A DNA stretch of 64,000 bases from assembly GCF_051401765.1 (NCBI RefSeq), contig NW_027480429.1:14326157-14390156 (forward strand). Direction: 5' to 3'. The position numbers and the translations under genes were made by a program. This document shows positions 12,180 through 26,110 of the stretch, one piece after another (the stretch's first letter is position 1; every line of letters begins with the position of its first letter). The notes below the pieces were generated by a model. The model had not been told where the DNA came from, made no database searches, and saw nothing but the letters and a program-made list of their open reading frames with translations. Origin of the DNA: Calliopsis andreniformis (Eukaryota; Arthropoda; Insecta; Hymenoptera; Andrenidae).

Positions 12180-12860
12180 GCCTAAGAAGTCAACGCCAGA
12201 AGCATAAAATACGATATAAATACAACAGCTTTTCCATCGTATAAAACGAATAATTGCAACCAGTGTGAAAGTTATGGTCATTTCTACGTTCCGGGCAACC
12301 TAGGCTTCCCCCTAGGGCGATGCTCCAACAGATTGCATAGCTAGGGCCTTAGAAGTCAATGCCCGATACATAAAATGCAATAAAAATACAGCAGTTTTTC
12401 CATCGTATAGCAAGAATAATTTGCAACCAGTGTGAAGGTTATGGTCATATCTACGTTCCGGGCAACCTAGGCATCACTGCAGGGCGTTGCTCCACCAGAT
12501 CGAATAGTTAGGTCCTTAGAAGTCAACGCCAGAAGCATAAAGTACAATAAAAATACAGCAGTTTTTCCATCGTATAGCAAGAATAATTTGCAACCAGTGT
12601 GAAGGTTATGGTCATATCTACGTTCCGGGCAACCTAGGCATCACTGTAGGGCGTTGCTCCACCAGATCGAATAGTTAGGTCCTTAGAAGTCAACGCCAGA
12701 AGCATAAAATGCAATAAAAATACAACAGTTTTTCCACCGTATAACAGGATTAATTGCAACCAGTTGGAAAGTGATGGTCATTTCTACGTTCCGGGCAACC
12801 TTGGCTTCACCCTAGGGCGTTGTTCCACCAGATCGAATTGTTAGGGCCTAAGAAGTGAAC
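12180..12860 (+). repeat. Block copied at 34.59-35.27 kb, with a local monomer duplication
   Basis: A CTTCCCCCTAGGGCGATGC monomer (12308 and 34721) is followed by a monomer with GTATAGCAAGAATAATTTGC, which has an extra T, and then by one with CAGTTGGAAAG (12761 and 35173). The offset is about 22,412 bp, 135 monomers. In this copy the extra-T monomer is present twice in a row: GCAGTTTTTCC is at 12391 and 12558, 167 bp apart. Confidence 0.8.
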
Positions 12861-15035
12861 GCCCGAAGCATGAAATACGAAATAAATAGAACAGCTTTTC
12901 CATCGTATAAAACGAATAATTGGGACCAGTGTGAAAGTTAAGGTCATTTCTACGTTCCGGGCAACCTAGGCTTCACCCTAGTGCGTTGCTCCACCAGATC
13001 GAATAGTTAGTGCCTTAGAAGTCAACGCCAGAAGCATAAAATACAATATAAATACAACATTTTTTCGATCGTATAAAACGAATAATTGCAACCAGTATGA
13101 AAGTTATGGTCATTTCCACGTTCCGGGCAACCTAGGCCTCACTCTAGGGCGTTGCACCACCAGGTCGAATAGTTAGGGCATTAGAAGTAACCGCCCGAAG
13201 CATAAACTACAAAATAAATAGAACAGTTTTTTCCATTGTATAAAACGAATAATTGCTACCAGTTTGAAAGTTATGGTCATTTCAACGTTCCGGGCAACCT
13301 TGGCTTCACCCTAGGGCGTTGTTCCACCAGATCGAATAGTTAGCCCAAAAGAAGTCATCGCCAGAAGCATTAAATACGGTATAAATACAACAGCTTTTCC
13401 ATCGTATAAAACGTATAATTGCAACCTGTATGAAAGTTATGGTCATTTCTATTTTCCGGGCAACCTAGGCTACACCCTAGGGCGTTGCTCCAACAGATTG
13501 AATAGTTAGGGCTTTAGAAGTCAATGCCCGAAGCATAAAATGCAATAAAAATAAAACAGCTTTTCCATCGTATAAAACGAATAATTGCAACCAGTGTGAA
13601 AGTTAACGTCATTTCTACTTTCCGGGCAACCTAGGCTTGACCCTAGGGCGTTGCTCCAACAGATTGAATAGTTAGGGCCTTAGAAGTCAACGCCCGAAGC
13701 ATGAAATACAAAATAAATAGAACAGTTGTTCCATCGTATAAAACGAATAATTGCTACCAGTCTGAAAGTTATGGTACTTTCTGCATTCCGGGCAACCTAG
13801 GTTTCACTCTAGGGCGTTGCTCCACCAGATCAAACAGTTAGGGCCTTAGATGTCAACGCCAGAAGCATAAAATACAATAAAGGTGCAACAGTTTTTCCAT
13901 CGTATAACAGGAATAACTGCAACCAGTGTGAAAGTACTGGTCATTTCTACATTCCGGGTAAGCTAGGCTTCACTCCAGGGCGTTGCTCCACGAGTTCGAA
14001 AAGCTAGGTACTTAGAATTCAACGCCAGAAGAATAAAATACAATATAAGTACAACAGTTTTTCCATCGTATAAATTGAATATTTGCAAACATTGTGAAAG
14101 TAATGGTCATTTCTACGTTCCGGGCAACCTATGCGACACTCTACGGCGTTGCTCCACCATATCTAATAGCTACGGCATCAAAAGTCAACGCCAGAAGAAT
14201 AAAATGCAATATAAATACAACAGCTTTTCCATTGTATAAAATGAATAATTGCAAACAGTGTGAAAGTAATGGTTATTTCTACGTTCCGGGCAACCTATGC
14301 TTCGCTCTAGCGCGTTGCTCCACCAGATCGAATAGTTGAGGGCCTTAGAAGTCAACGCCAGAAGCATAAAATACGATATAAGTACAACAGCTTTTGAATC
14401 GTATAAAACGAATAATAGCAACCAGTGTGAAAGTTATGGTCATTTCTACGTTCCGGGCAACCTAGGCTTTAATCTAGGGCGTTGCTCCACCAGATCAAAC
14501 AGTTAGGGCCTTAGAAGTCAACGCCCGAACCATAAAATACAAAATAAATAGAACGGTTTTTCCACTGTATAAAACGAATAATTGCTACCAGTGTAAAAGT
14601 TATGGTCTTTTCTACGTTCTGGGCAACCTAGGAATCACACTAGGGCGTTGCTCATCCAGATCAATCAGTTAGGGCCTTAGAAGTCAACGCCCGAAGCGTA
14701 AAATACAAAATAAATAGAACAGTTTTTCCATCGCAGAAAACGAATAATTGCAACCAGTATGAAAGTTATGGTCATTTCTATATTCCGAGCAACCTAGGCT
14801 TCACTCTAGGGCGTTGCTCTACCAGATCGAATAGTTAGGGTCTTAGAAGTCTACGCCCGATGCATAAAATACAAAATAAATAGAACAGTTTTTCCATCAT
14901 ATAAAACGAATGATAGCAACCAGTGTGAAAGTTACGGTCATTTCTACGTTCTGCGCAACCTTGGCTTTACCCGAGCGCGTTTTCCCACCAGATGGAATAG
15001 TTAGGGCCTAAGAAGTCAACGCCAGAAGCATAAAA

Positions 15036-15590
15036 TACGATATAAATACAACAGCTTTTCCATCGTGTAAAACGAATAATTGCAACCAGTGTGAAAGTTA
15101 TGGTCCTTTCTACATTTCGAGCAACCTAGGCTTCACTCTAGGGCGTTGCTCCACCTGATCGAATAGTTAGGGCCTTAGAAGTCAACGCCAGAAGCATAAA
15201 GTACAATATAAATACTACAGTTTTTCCACCATATAAAACGAATAATTGCAACCAGTATGAAAGTTATGGTCATTTCTGCTTTCCGGGCAACCTAGGCTTC
15301 ACCCTAGGGCGTTGTTCCACCAGATGGAATAGTTAGGGCCTAAGAAGTCAACGCCAGAAGCATAAAATACGGTATAAATACAACAGCTTTTCCATCGTAT
15401 AAAACAAATAATTGCAACCAGTTTGATAGTGATGGTCATTTCTACGTACCGGGCAACCTAGGCATCACTCTAGGGCGTTGCTCCACCAGATCGAATAGTT
15501 AGGGCCTTAGAAGTCAACGCCCGAGGCATAAAGTATAAAATAAATAGAACAGCTTTTCCATCGTATAAAACGAATAATTGCAACCAGTGT
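15036..15590 (+). repeat. Four-monomer cassette, copy at +12,452 bp
   Basis: GTCCTTTCTAC is at 15103 against 2651 in copy 1, 75 monomers plus 2 bp away. Shared private changes include the G in CATCGTGTAAAACG, AATACTACAG, and AATACGGTATAAATAC. It runs on into the same AGGCATAAAGTATAAAATAA monomer as copy 1. Confidence 0.8.
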
Positions 15591-16940
15591 GGAAGTTATG
15601 GTCATTTCTACGTTCCGGGCAACCTAGGCTTCACCCTAGGCCGTTGTTGCACCAGATCGAATAGTTAGGGCCTAAGATGTGAACGCCAGAAGCATAAAAT
15701 ACAACAGAAATACAACAGTTTTTCCATCATATAAAACGAATGATAGCAACCAGTGTGAAAGCTATGGTCATTTCTACGTTCCGGGCAACCTAGGCTGCAC
15801 TCTAGGGCGTTGCTCCACCAGATCGAATAGTTAGGTCCTTAGAAGTCAACGCCCGAAGCATAAAATACAAAATAAATAGAACGGTTTTTCCATTGTATAA
15901 AACGAATAATTGCTGCCAGTGTAAAAGTTATGATCATTTCTACGTTCCGGGCAACCTAGGCTTCACCCTAGGGCGTTGTACTACCAGATCGAATAGTTAG
16001 GGCCTAAGAAGTGAACGCCAGAAGCATAAAATACAATATAAATACAACAGTTTTTCCATCGTATAAAACGAATAATTGCAACCAGTATGAAACTTATGGT
16101 CATTTCTACGTACCGGGCAACCTAGGCTTCACTCTAGGGCGTTGCTCTACCAGATCGAATAGTTAGGGTCTTAGAAGTCAACGCCCGAAGCATAAAATAC
16201 AAGATAAATAGAACAGTTTTTCCATCCTATAAAACGAATAACTGCTACCAGTGTGAAAGCTATGGTCATTTCTACTTTCCGGGCAACCTAGGCTTCACCC
16301 TAGGGAGTTGTTCCACCAGATGGAATAGTTAGGGCCTAAGAAGTCAACGCCAGAAGCATAAAATACGATATAAATACAACAGCTTTTCCATTGTATATAA
16401 CAAATAATTGCAACCAGTTTGATAGTGATGGTCATTTCTACGTTCCGGGCAACCTAGGCTTCACTCTACGGCGTTGCTCCACCAGATTAAACAGTTAGGG
16501 CCTTAGAAGTCAACGCCCGAAACATAAAATATAAAATAAATAGAACGGTTTTTCCATTGTATAAAACGAATTATTGCTACCAGTGTAAAAGTTATGGTCA
16601 TTTCTGCGTTCCGGGCAACCTAGGCTTCACCCTAGGGCGCTGTACCACCAGATGGAATAGTTAGGGCCTAAGAAGTCAACGCCAGAAGCATAAAAAACGA
16701 TATAAATACAACAGCTTTTCCATCGTATAAAACGAATAATTGCAACCAGTGTGGAAGTTATGGTCATTTCTACGTTCCGGGCAACCTAGACTTCACTCTA
16801 GGCCGGTGCTCCACCAAATCGAATAGCTAGGGCCTTAGAAGTCAACGCCAGAAGCATGAAATACAATAAAGATGCAAAAGTTTTTCCATCCTATAACAGG
16901 TATAACTGCAAACAGTATGAAAGTACTGGTCATTTCTACG

Positions 16941-18767
16941 TTCCGGGTAACCTAGGTTTCACTCTAGGGCGTTGCTCCACCAGATCGAATAGCTAGGGAC
17001 TTAGAATACAACGCCAAAAGAATAAAATACAATATAAGTACAACAGTTTTTCCATCGTATAAAATGAATAATTGCAACCAGTGTGAAAGTTATGGTCATT
17101 TCTACATTCCGAGCAACCTAGGCTTCACTCTAGGGCGCTGCTCCACCTGATCGAATAGTTAGGGCCTTAGAAGTCCACGCCCTAAGCATTAAATACAAAA
17201 TAAATAGAACAGCTTTTCCATTGTATAAAACGAATAATTGCTACCAGTGTGAAAGTTATGGTCATTTCTACGTTCCGCGCAACCTGGGCTTTACTCTAGG
17301 GCGTTGTTCCACCAGATGGAATAGTTAGGGCCCCAAGAAGTCAACGCCAGAAGCATAAAATACGATATAAATACAACAGCTTTTCCATCCTATAAAACAA
17401 ATAATTGCAACCAGTGTGAAAGTTATGGTCATTTCTACGTTCCGGGCAACCTAGGCTTCACTGTATGGCGTTCTTCCACCACATCGAATAGCTACGGCCT
17501 CAGAAGTCAACGCCTGAAGTATAAAATACAATAAAAATACAACAGTCTTTCTATCTTATAACTGGAATAATTGCAACCAGTGTGAAAGTGATGGTCATTT
17601 CTACGTTCCAGGCAACCTAGGCTTCACTCTAGGGCGTTGCTCCACCAGATCAAACAGTTAGGGCCTTAGAAGTCAACGCCCGAAGCATTAAATACAAAAT
17701 AAATAGAACAGTTTTTCCATTGTATAAAACGAATAATTGCTACCAGTGTAAAAGTTATGGTCATTTCTACGTTCCGGGCAACCTAGGCTTCACTCTACGG
17801 CGATGCTCCACCAGATCAAACAGTTAGGGCCTTGGAAGTCAACGCCCGAAGCATAAAATACAAAATCAATAGAACGGTTTTTCCATTGTATAAAACGAAT
17901 AATTGCTGCCAGTGTGAAAGTTATGGTCATTTCTACTTTCCGGACAACCTAGGCTTCACCCTAGGGCGTTGTTCCACCAGATGGAATAGTTAGGGCCTAA
18001 GAGGTCAACGCCAGAAGCATAAAATACGATATAAATGCAACAGCTTTTCCATCGTATAAAACAAATAATTGTAACCAGTTTGATAGTGATGGTCATTTCA
18101 ACGTACCGGAAAACCTAGGCTTCACTCTAGTGCGTTGCTCCACCAGATCGAATAGTTAGGGCCTTAGAAGTCAACGCCCGAAGCATAAAGTACAAAATAA
18201 ATAGAACAGTTTTTCCATCGTATAAAACGAATAATTGCTACCTGTGTGAAAGTTATGGTCATTTCTACGTTCCGGGCATCCTAGGTTCCACTCCAGGGCG
18301 TTGCTCCTCCAGATCGAATAGTTACGGCGTATGAAGTCAACGCCAGAACCATAAAATACAATATAAATACAACAGTTTTTCCATCATATAAAACGAATGA
18401 TAGCAACCAGTGTGAAAGTTATGGTCATTTCTACGTTCCGCGCAATCTTGGCTTTACCCTAGGGCGTTGTTCCACCAGATGGAATAGTTAGGGCCTAAGA
18501 AGTCAACGCCAGAAGCATAAAATACGATATAAATACAACAGCTTTTCCATCGTATAAAACGAATAATTGCAACCAGTGTGAAAGTTATGGTCCTTTCTAC
18601 ATTTCGAGCAACCTAGGCTTCACTCTAGGGCGTTGCTCCACCTGATCGAATAGTTAGGGCCTTAGAAGTCAACGCCAGAAGCATAAAATGCAATATAAAT
18701 ACTACAGTTTTTCCACCATATAAAACGAATAATTGCAACCAGTATAAAAGTTATGGTCATTTCTACG
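16941..18767 (+). repeat. Eleven-monomer higher-order unit (1827 bp)
   Basis: The unit begins at TTCCGGGTAACC (16941) and the same variant reappears at 18768, 11 monomers plus 1 bp later. Private markers within it are AGAATACAACGCCAAAAG, GTCCACGCCCTAAGC, GGGCCCCAAGAAG (1-bp insertion), TATGGCGTTCTTCC, TCCGGGCATCCTAGGTTCC, and GTCCTTTCTAC near its end. The segment after it repeats this order with a gap. Confidence 0.85.
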
Positions 18768-20095
18768 TTCCGGGTAACCTAGGTTTCACTCTAGGGCGTT
18801 GCTCCACCAGATCGAATAGATAGGGACTTAGAATTCAACGCCAAAAGAATAAAATACAATATAAGTACAACAGTTTTTCCATCGTATAAAATGAATAATT
18901 GCAACCAGTGTGAAAGTTATGGTCATTTCTACATTCCGAGCAACCTAGGCTTCACTCTAGGGCGCTGCTCCACCTGATCGAATAGTTAGGGCCTTAGAAG
19001 TCCACGCCCTAAGCATTAAATACAAAATAAATAGAACAGCTTTTCCATTGTATAAAACGAATAATTGCTACCAGTGTGAAAGTTATGGTCATTTCTACGT
19101 TCCGCGCAACCTGGGCTTTACTGTAGGGCGTTGTTCCACCAGATGGAATAGTTAGGGCCCCAAGAAGTCAACGCCAGAAGCATAAAATACGATATAAATA
19201 CAACAGCTTTTCCATCCTATAAAACAAATAATTGCAACCAGTGTGAAAGTTATGGTCATTTCTACGTTCCGGGCAACCTAGGCTTCACTGTATGGCGTTC
19301 TTCCACCACATCGAATAGCTACGGCCTCAGAAGTCAACGCCTGAAGTATAAAATACAATAAAAATACAACAGTCTTTCCATCCTATAACTGGAATAATTG
19401 CAACCCGTGTGAAAGTGATGGTCATTTCTACGTTCCAGGCAACCTAGGCTTCACTCTAGGGCGTTGCTCCACCAGATCAAACAGTTAGGGCCTTAGAAGT
19501 CAACGCCCGAAGCATTAAATACAAAATAAATAGAACAGTTTTTCCATTGTATAAAACGAATAATTGCTACCAGTGTAAAAGTTATGGTCATTTCTACGTT
19601 CCGGGCATCCTAGGTTCCACTCCAGGGCGTTGCTCCTCCAGATCGAATAGTTACGGCGTATGAAGTCAACGCCAGAACCATAAAATACAATATAAATACA
19701 ACAGTTTTTCCATCATATAAAACGAATGATAGCAACCAGTGTGAAAGTTATGGTCATTTCTACGTTCCGCGCAATCTTGGCTTTACCCTAGGGCGTTGTT
19801 CCACCAGATGGAATAGTTAGGGCCTAAGAAGTCAACGCCAGAAGCATAAAATACGATATAAATACAACAGCTTTTCCATCGTATAAAACGAATAATTGCA
19901 ACCAGTGTGAAAGTTATGGTCCTTTCTACATTTCGAGCAACCTAGGCTTCACTCTAGGGCGTTGCTCCACCTGATCGAATAGTTAGGGCCTTAGAAGTCA
20001 ACGCCAGAAGCATAAAATGCAATATAAATACTACAGTTTTTCCACCATATAAAACGAATAATTGCAACCAGTATGAAAGTTATGGTCATTTCTGC
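18768..20095 (+). repeat. Eight-monomer derivative of the preceding eleven-monomer unit
   Basis: The first five monomers match 16941 to about 17775 at an offset of 1827. From about 19600 the match jumps to the part starting at 18271, at an offset of 1329 (TCCGGGCATC at 18271 and 19600). The three monomers at about 17.78-18.27 kb are therefore missing, and the junction keeps the 166-bp register. The right-hand match ends near 20,090. Confidence 0.85.
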
Positions 20096-23000
20096 TTTCC
20101 GGGCAACCTAGGCTTCACACTAGGGCGTTGTTCCACCAGATGGAATAGTTAGGGCCCAAGAAGTCAACGCCAGAAGCATAAAATACGATATAAATACAAC
20201 AGCTTTTCCATCGTATAAAACAAATAATTGCAACCAGTTTGATAGTGATGGTCATTTCTACGTACCGCGCAACCTAGGCTTCACTCTACGGCGATGCTCC
20301 ACCAGATCAAACAGTTAGAGCCTTGGAAGTCAACGCCCGAAGCATAAAATACAAAATCAATAGAACGGTTTTTCCATTGTATAAAACGAATAATTGCTTT
20401 CAGTGTGAAAGTTATGGTCATTTCTACTTTCCGGACAACCTAGGCTTCACTCCAGGGCGTTGCTCCTCCAGATCGAATAGTTACGGCCTATGAAGTCAAC
20501 GCCAGAAACATAAAATACAATATAAATAAAACTGTTTTTCCATCATATAAAACGAATGACAGCAACCAGTGTGAAAGTTATGGTCATTTCTACGTTCCGC
20601 GCAATCTTGGCTTTACCCTAGGGCGTTGTTCCACCAGATGGAATAGTTAGGGCCATAGAAGTCAACGCCCGAAGCATAAAGTACAAAATAAATAGAACAG
20701 TTTTTCCATCGTATAAAACGAATAATAGCAACCAGTGTGAAAGTTATGGTCATTTCTACTTTCCGAGCAACCTAGGCTTCACTCTAGGGCGTTGCTCCAC
20801 CAGATCGAATAGTTAGGGCCTTAGAAGTCAACGCCAGAAGCATAAAGTACAAAATAAATAGAACAGTTTTTCCATCGTATAAAACGAATAATAGCAACCA
20901 GTGTGAAAGTTATGGTCACTTCTACGTTCCGGGCAACATAGGCATCACTCTACGGCGATGCTCCACCAGATCAAACAGTTAGGGCCTAAGAAGTCAACGC
21001 CAGAAGCATAAAATACGATATAAATACAACAGCTTTTCCATCGTATAAAACAAATAATTGCAACCAGTTTGATAGTGATGGTCATTTCTACGTACCGGAC
21101 AACCTAGGCTTCACTCTAGTGTGTTGCTCCACCAGATCGAATAGTTAGGGCCTTAGAAGTCAACGCCCGAAGCATAAAGTACAAAATAAATAGAACACTT
21201 TTTCCATCGTATAAAACGAATAATTGCTACCTGTGTGAAAGTTATGGTCATTTCTACGTTCCGGGCAACCTAGGTTTCACTCCAGGGCGTTGCTCCACCA
21301 GATCGAATAGTTACGGCCTATGAAGTCAACGCCAGAACCATAAAATACAATATAAATACAACAGTTTTTCCATCATATAAAACGAATGATAGCAACCAGT
21401 GTGAAAGTTATGGTCATTTCTACGTTCCGCGCAATCTTGGCTTTACCCTAGGGCGTTGTACCACCAGATGGAATAGTTAGGGCCTAAGAAGTCAACGCCA
21501 GAAGCATAAAATACGATATAAATACAACAGCTTTTCCATCGTAAAAAACGAATAATTGCAACCAGTGTGAAAGTTATGGTCCTTTCTACATTTCGAGCAA
21601 CCTAGGCTTCACTCTAGGGCGTTGCTCCACCAGATCGAATAGTTAGGGCCTAAGAAGTCAAGGCCAGAAGCATAAAATACGATATAAATACAACAGCTTT
21701 TCCATCCTATAAAACGAATGATAGCAACCAGTGTGAAAGTTATGGTCATTTCTACGTTCCGGGCAACCTAGGCTGCACTCTAGGGCGTTGCCCTACCAGA
21801 TCGAATAGTTAGGGCCTTAGAAGTCAACGCCCGAGGCATAAAATGCAAAATAAATAGAACAGTTTTTCCATCGTATAAAACGAATAATTGCTACCAGTGT
21901 GTAAGTTATGGTCATTTCTACTTTCCGGGCAACCTAGGCTTCACCCCAGGGCGTTGTTCCACCAGATGGAATAGTTAGGGCCGACGAAGTCAACGCCAGA
22001 AGCATAAAATACGATATAAATACAACAGCTTTTCCATCATATAAAACGAATGATAGCAACCAGTGTGAAAGTTATGGTCATTTCTACGTTCCGGGCAACC
22101 TAGGCTGCACTCTAGGGCGTTGCTCCCCCAGATCAAATAGTTAGGGCCTTAGAAGTCAACGCCCGAAGCATAAAATACAAAATAAATAAAACAGTTTTTC
22201 CATCGTATAAAACGAAAAATTGCAAACAGTGTGAAAGATATGGACATTTCTACGATCCGGGCTACCTAGGCTTCACTCTATGGCGTTCTTCCACCACATC
22301 GAATAGCAACGGCCTCAGAAGTCAACGCCAGAAGCTTAAATACAATATAAATATAACAGTTTTTCCATCGTATAAAACGAATAATAGCAACCAGTGTGAA
22401 AGATATGGTCATTTCTACGTTCCGGGCAACATAGGCTTCACTCTACGGCGATGCTCCACCAGATCAAACAGTTAGCGCCTTAGAAGTCAACGCCCGAAGC
22501 ATAAAATACAAAATAAATAGAACGGTTTTTCCATTGTATAAAACGAATAATTGCTCCCAGTGTAAAAGTTATGGTTATTTCTACGAAACGGGGAACCTAG
22601 GCTTCACACTAGGGCGTTGTTTCACCAGATGGAATAGTTAGGGCCTAAGAAGTCAACGCCAGAAGCATAAAATACGATATAAGTACAACAGCTTTTCCAT
22701 CGTATAAAACAAATAATTGCAACCAGTTTGATAGTGATGGTCATTTCTACGTACCGGACAACCTAGGCTTCACTCTATGGCGTTGCTCCACCAGATCGAA
22801 TAGTTAGGGCCTTAGAAGTCAACGCCTGAAGCATAAAGTACAAAATAAATAGAACAGTTTTTCCATCGTATAAAACGAATAATTGCTACCAGTGTGAAAG
22901 TTATGGTCATTTCTACGCTCCGGGCACCCTAGGTTTCACTCCAGGGCGTTGCTCCACCAGAGCGAATAGTTACGGCCTATGAAGTCAACGCCAGAAGCAT

Positions 23001-23829
23001 AAAATACAATATAAATACAACAGTTTTTCCATCATATAAAACGATTGATAGCAACCAGTGTGAAAGTTACGGTCATTTCTACGTTCCGCGCAATCTTGGC
23101 TTTACCCGAGCGCGTTTTTCCACCAGATGGAATAGTTAGGGCCTAAGAAGTCAACGCCAGAAGCATAAAATGCGATATAAATACAACAGCTTTTCCATCG
23201 TATAAAACGAATAATTGCAACCAGTGTGAAAGTTATGGTCCTTTCTACATTTCGAGCAACCTAGGCTTCACTCTAGGGCGTTGCTCCACCAGATCAAACA
23301 GTTAGGGCCTAAGAAGTGAACGCCAGAAGCATAAAATACAATATAAATACAACAGCTTTTCCATTGTATAAAACGAATAATTGCTACCAGTGTAAAGGTT
23401 ATGGTCATTTCTACGTTCCGGGCAACCTACGCTTCACCCTAGGCCGTTGTTCCACCAGATTGAATAGTTAGGGCCTAAGAAGTGAACGCCAGAAGCATAA
23501 AATACGATATAAATACAACAGCTTTTCCATCATATAAAACGAATGATAGCAACCAGTGTGAAAGCTATGGTCATTTCTACGTTCCGGGCAACCTAGGCTG
23601 CACTCTAGGGCGTTGCTCCACCAGATCGAATAGTTAGGGCCTTAGAAGTCAACGCCCGAAGCGTAAAATACAAAATAAATAAAACAGTTTTTCCATCGTA
23701 TAAAACGAAAAATTGAAAACAGTGTGAAAGATATGGACATTTCTACGATCCGGGCTACCTAGGCTTCCCTCTATGGCGATCCTCCACCACATCGAATAGC
23801 AACGGCCTCAGAAGTCAACGCCAGAAGCT

Positions 23830-24488
23830 TAAATACAATATAAATATAACAGTTTTTCCATCGTATGCAACGAATTATAGCAACCAGTGTGAAAGTTATG
23901 GTCATTTCTACGTTCCGGGCAACCTAGGCTTGACTCTACGGCGATGCTCCACCAGATCAAACAGTTAGGGCCTTAGACGTCAACGCCCGAAGCATAAAAC
24001 ACAAAATAAATAGAACGGTTTTTCCATTGTATAAAATGAATAATTGCTGCCAGTGTAAAAGTTATGGTCATTTCTACGTTCCGGGCAACCTAGGCTTCAC
24101 CCTAGGGCGTTGTACTACCAGATCGAATAGTTAGGGCCTTAGAAGTCCACGCCCTAAGCATTAAATACAAAATAAATAGAACAGTTTTTCCATTGTATAA
24201 AACGAATAATTGCTACCAGTGTGAAAGTTATGGTCATTTCTACGTTCCGCGCAACCTGGGCTTTACTCTAGGGCGTTGTTCCACCAGATGGAATAGTTAG
24301 GGCCCTAAGAAGTCAATGCCAGAAGCATAAAATACGATATAAATACAACAGCTTTTCCATCGTATAAAACAAATAATTGCAACCAGTGTGAAAGTTATGG
24401 TCATTTCTACGTTCCGGGCAACCTAGGCTTCACTATATGGCGTTCTTCCACCACATTGAATAGCTACGGCCTCAGAAGTCAACGCCTG
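23830..24488 (+). repeat. Block copied at 27.14-27.81 kb (20-monomer spacing)
   Basis: TGACTCTACGGCG is at 23931 and 27249, an offset of 3318 bp (20 monomers minus 2 bp). Shared order: the CGAATTATAGCAACC monomer, TTAGACGTCAACGCCC, TGTACTACCAGATCG, the CCCTAAGCATT monomer, and then CATTGAATAGCTACGGCC. The match ends near 24,488. Confidence 0.8.
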
Positions 24489-24830
24489 AAGCATAAAATA
24501 CAATATAAATACAACAGCTTTCCATCCTATAAAAGGAATAATTGCAAACAGTGTGAAAGTAATGGTCATTTCTACGTTCCGGGCAACCTAGGCTTCACTC
24601 TAGGGCGTTGTTCCACCAGATCGAATAGTTAGGGCCTAAGAAGTGAACGCCAGAAGCATAAAATACAATATAAATACAACAGCTTTCCATCCTATAAAAG
24701 GAATAATTGCAAACAGTGTGAAAGTAATGGTCATTTCTACGTTCCGGGCAACCTAGGCTTCACTCTAGGGCGTTGCTCCACCAGATCAAACAGTTAGGGC
24801 CTAAGAAGTGAACGCCAGAAGCATAAAATA
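24489..24830 (+). repeat. Local monomer duplication carrying the same 1-bp deletion
   Basis: ACAGCTTTCCATCC (one T short of the usual ACAGCTTTTCCATCC) occurs at about 24516 and 24681, in adjacent monomers 165 bp apart. The sequence around each copy is nearly identical, including AAAAGGAATAATTGCAAACA. Confidence 0.75.
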
Positions 24831-24905
24831 CAATATAAATACAACAGGTTTTCCATTGTATAAAACGAATAATTGCTACCAGTGTAAAGGTTATGGTCAT
24901 TTCTA

Positions 24906-26110
24906 CATTTCGAGCAACCTAGGCTTCACTCTAGGGCGTTGCTCCACCAGATCAAACAGTTAGGGCCTAAGAAGTGAACGCCAGCAGCATAAAATACAAT
25001 ATAAATACAACAGCTTTTCCATTGTATAAAACGAATAATTGCTACCAGTGTAAAGGTTATGGTCATTTCTACGTTCCGGGCAACCTACGCTTCACCCTAG
25101 GCCGTTGCTCCACCAGATTGAATAGTTAGGGCCTAAGAAGTGAACGCCAGAAGCATAAAATAGAATATAAATACAACAGTTTTTCCATCGTATAAAACGA
25201 ATAATTGCAACCACTGTGAAAGTTATGGTCATTTCTACATTCCGAGCAACCTAGGCTTCACTCTAGGGCGTTGCTCCAACAGATTAAATAGTTAGGGCCT
25301 TAGAAGTCAACGCCCGAAGCATAAAATGCAATAAAAATACAACAGTTTTTCCATCGTATAAAACGAATAATTGCTACCAGTGTGAATGTTATGGTCATTT
25401 CTACGTACCGGGGCACCTAGGCTTCACCCTAGGGCGTTGTTCCACCAGATGGAATAGTTAGGGCCTAAGAAGTCAACGCCAGAAGCATAAAATACGATAT
25501 AAATACAACAGCTTTTCCATCTTATAAAACAAATAATTGCAACCAGTTTGATAGTGATGTTCATTTCTACGTACCGGACAGCCTAGGCTTCACTCTAGTG
25601 CGTTGCTCCACCAGATCGAATGGTTAGGGCCTTAGAAGTCAACGCCCGAAGCATAAAGTACAAAATAAATGGAACAGTTTTTCCATCGTATAAAACGAAT
25701 AATTGCAACCTGTGTGAAAGTTATGGTCATTTCTACGTTCCGGGCAACCTAGGTTTCACTCCAGGGCGTTGCTCCTCCAGATCGAATAGTTACGGCCTAT
25801 GAAGTCAACGCCAGAACCATAAAATACAATATAAATACAACAGTTTTTCCATCATATAAAACGAATGATAGCAACCAGTGTGAAAGTTATGGTCATTTCT
25901 ACGTTCCGCGAAATCTTGGCTTTACCCTAGGGCGTTGTTCCACCAGATGGAATAGTTAGGGCCTTAGAAGTCAACGCCCGAAGCATAAAGTACAAAATAA
26001 ATAGAACAGTTTTTCCATCGTATAAAACGAATAATTGCTACCAGTGTGAAAGTTATGGTCATTTCTACTTTCCGGGCAACCTAGACTTCACCCTAGGGCG
26101 TTGTTCCACC
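24906..26110 (+). repeat. Seven-monomer block, copy 1 of the 25-monomer-spaced pair
   Basis: This block matches 29,056-30,260 at an offset of 4150 bp, exactly 25 monomers. The private change CGCCAGCAGCATAAAATAC is shared. The block includes the ACGTACCGGAC, TAGTGCGTTGC, CCTATGAAG and GCGAAATCTTGG monomers in the same order. After 26,110 the copies differ; similarity resumes at an offset of 3818 bp, 23 monomers (GGGCAACCTA after ACGTTC, 26571 and 30389). Confidence 0.85.

Larger units (their letters stand above)
1..16940 (+). repeat. Left-most array segment without a dominant higher-order unit
   Basis: Monomers of five or six subfamilies are interleaved here. Recognisable cassettes recur over short runs: two to four monomers marked by GTCCTTTCTAC (2651, 3149, 10127, 15103), and a three-monomer run ending in GCGCAATCTTGG (about 5.0-5.4, 9.6-10.0 kb; a GCGAAATCTTGG version at 7.0-7.35 kb). 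Segments resemble distant ones: 3.36-3.86 kb matches 16.64-17.14 kb (offset 13,282), and 2.58-3.13 kb matches 15.04-15.60 kb (offset 12,452). No gene is visible. Confidence 0.7.
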
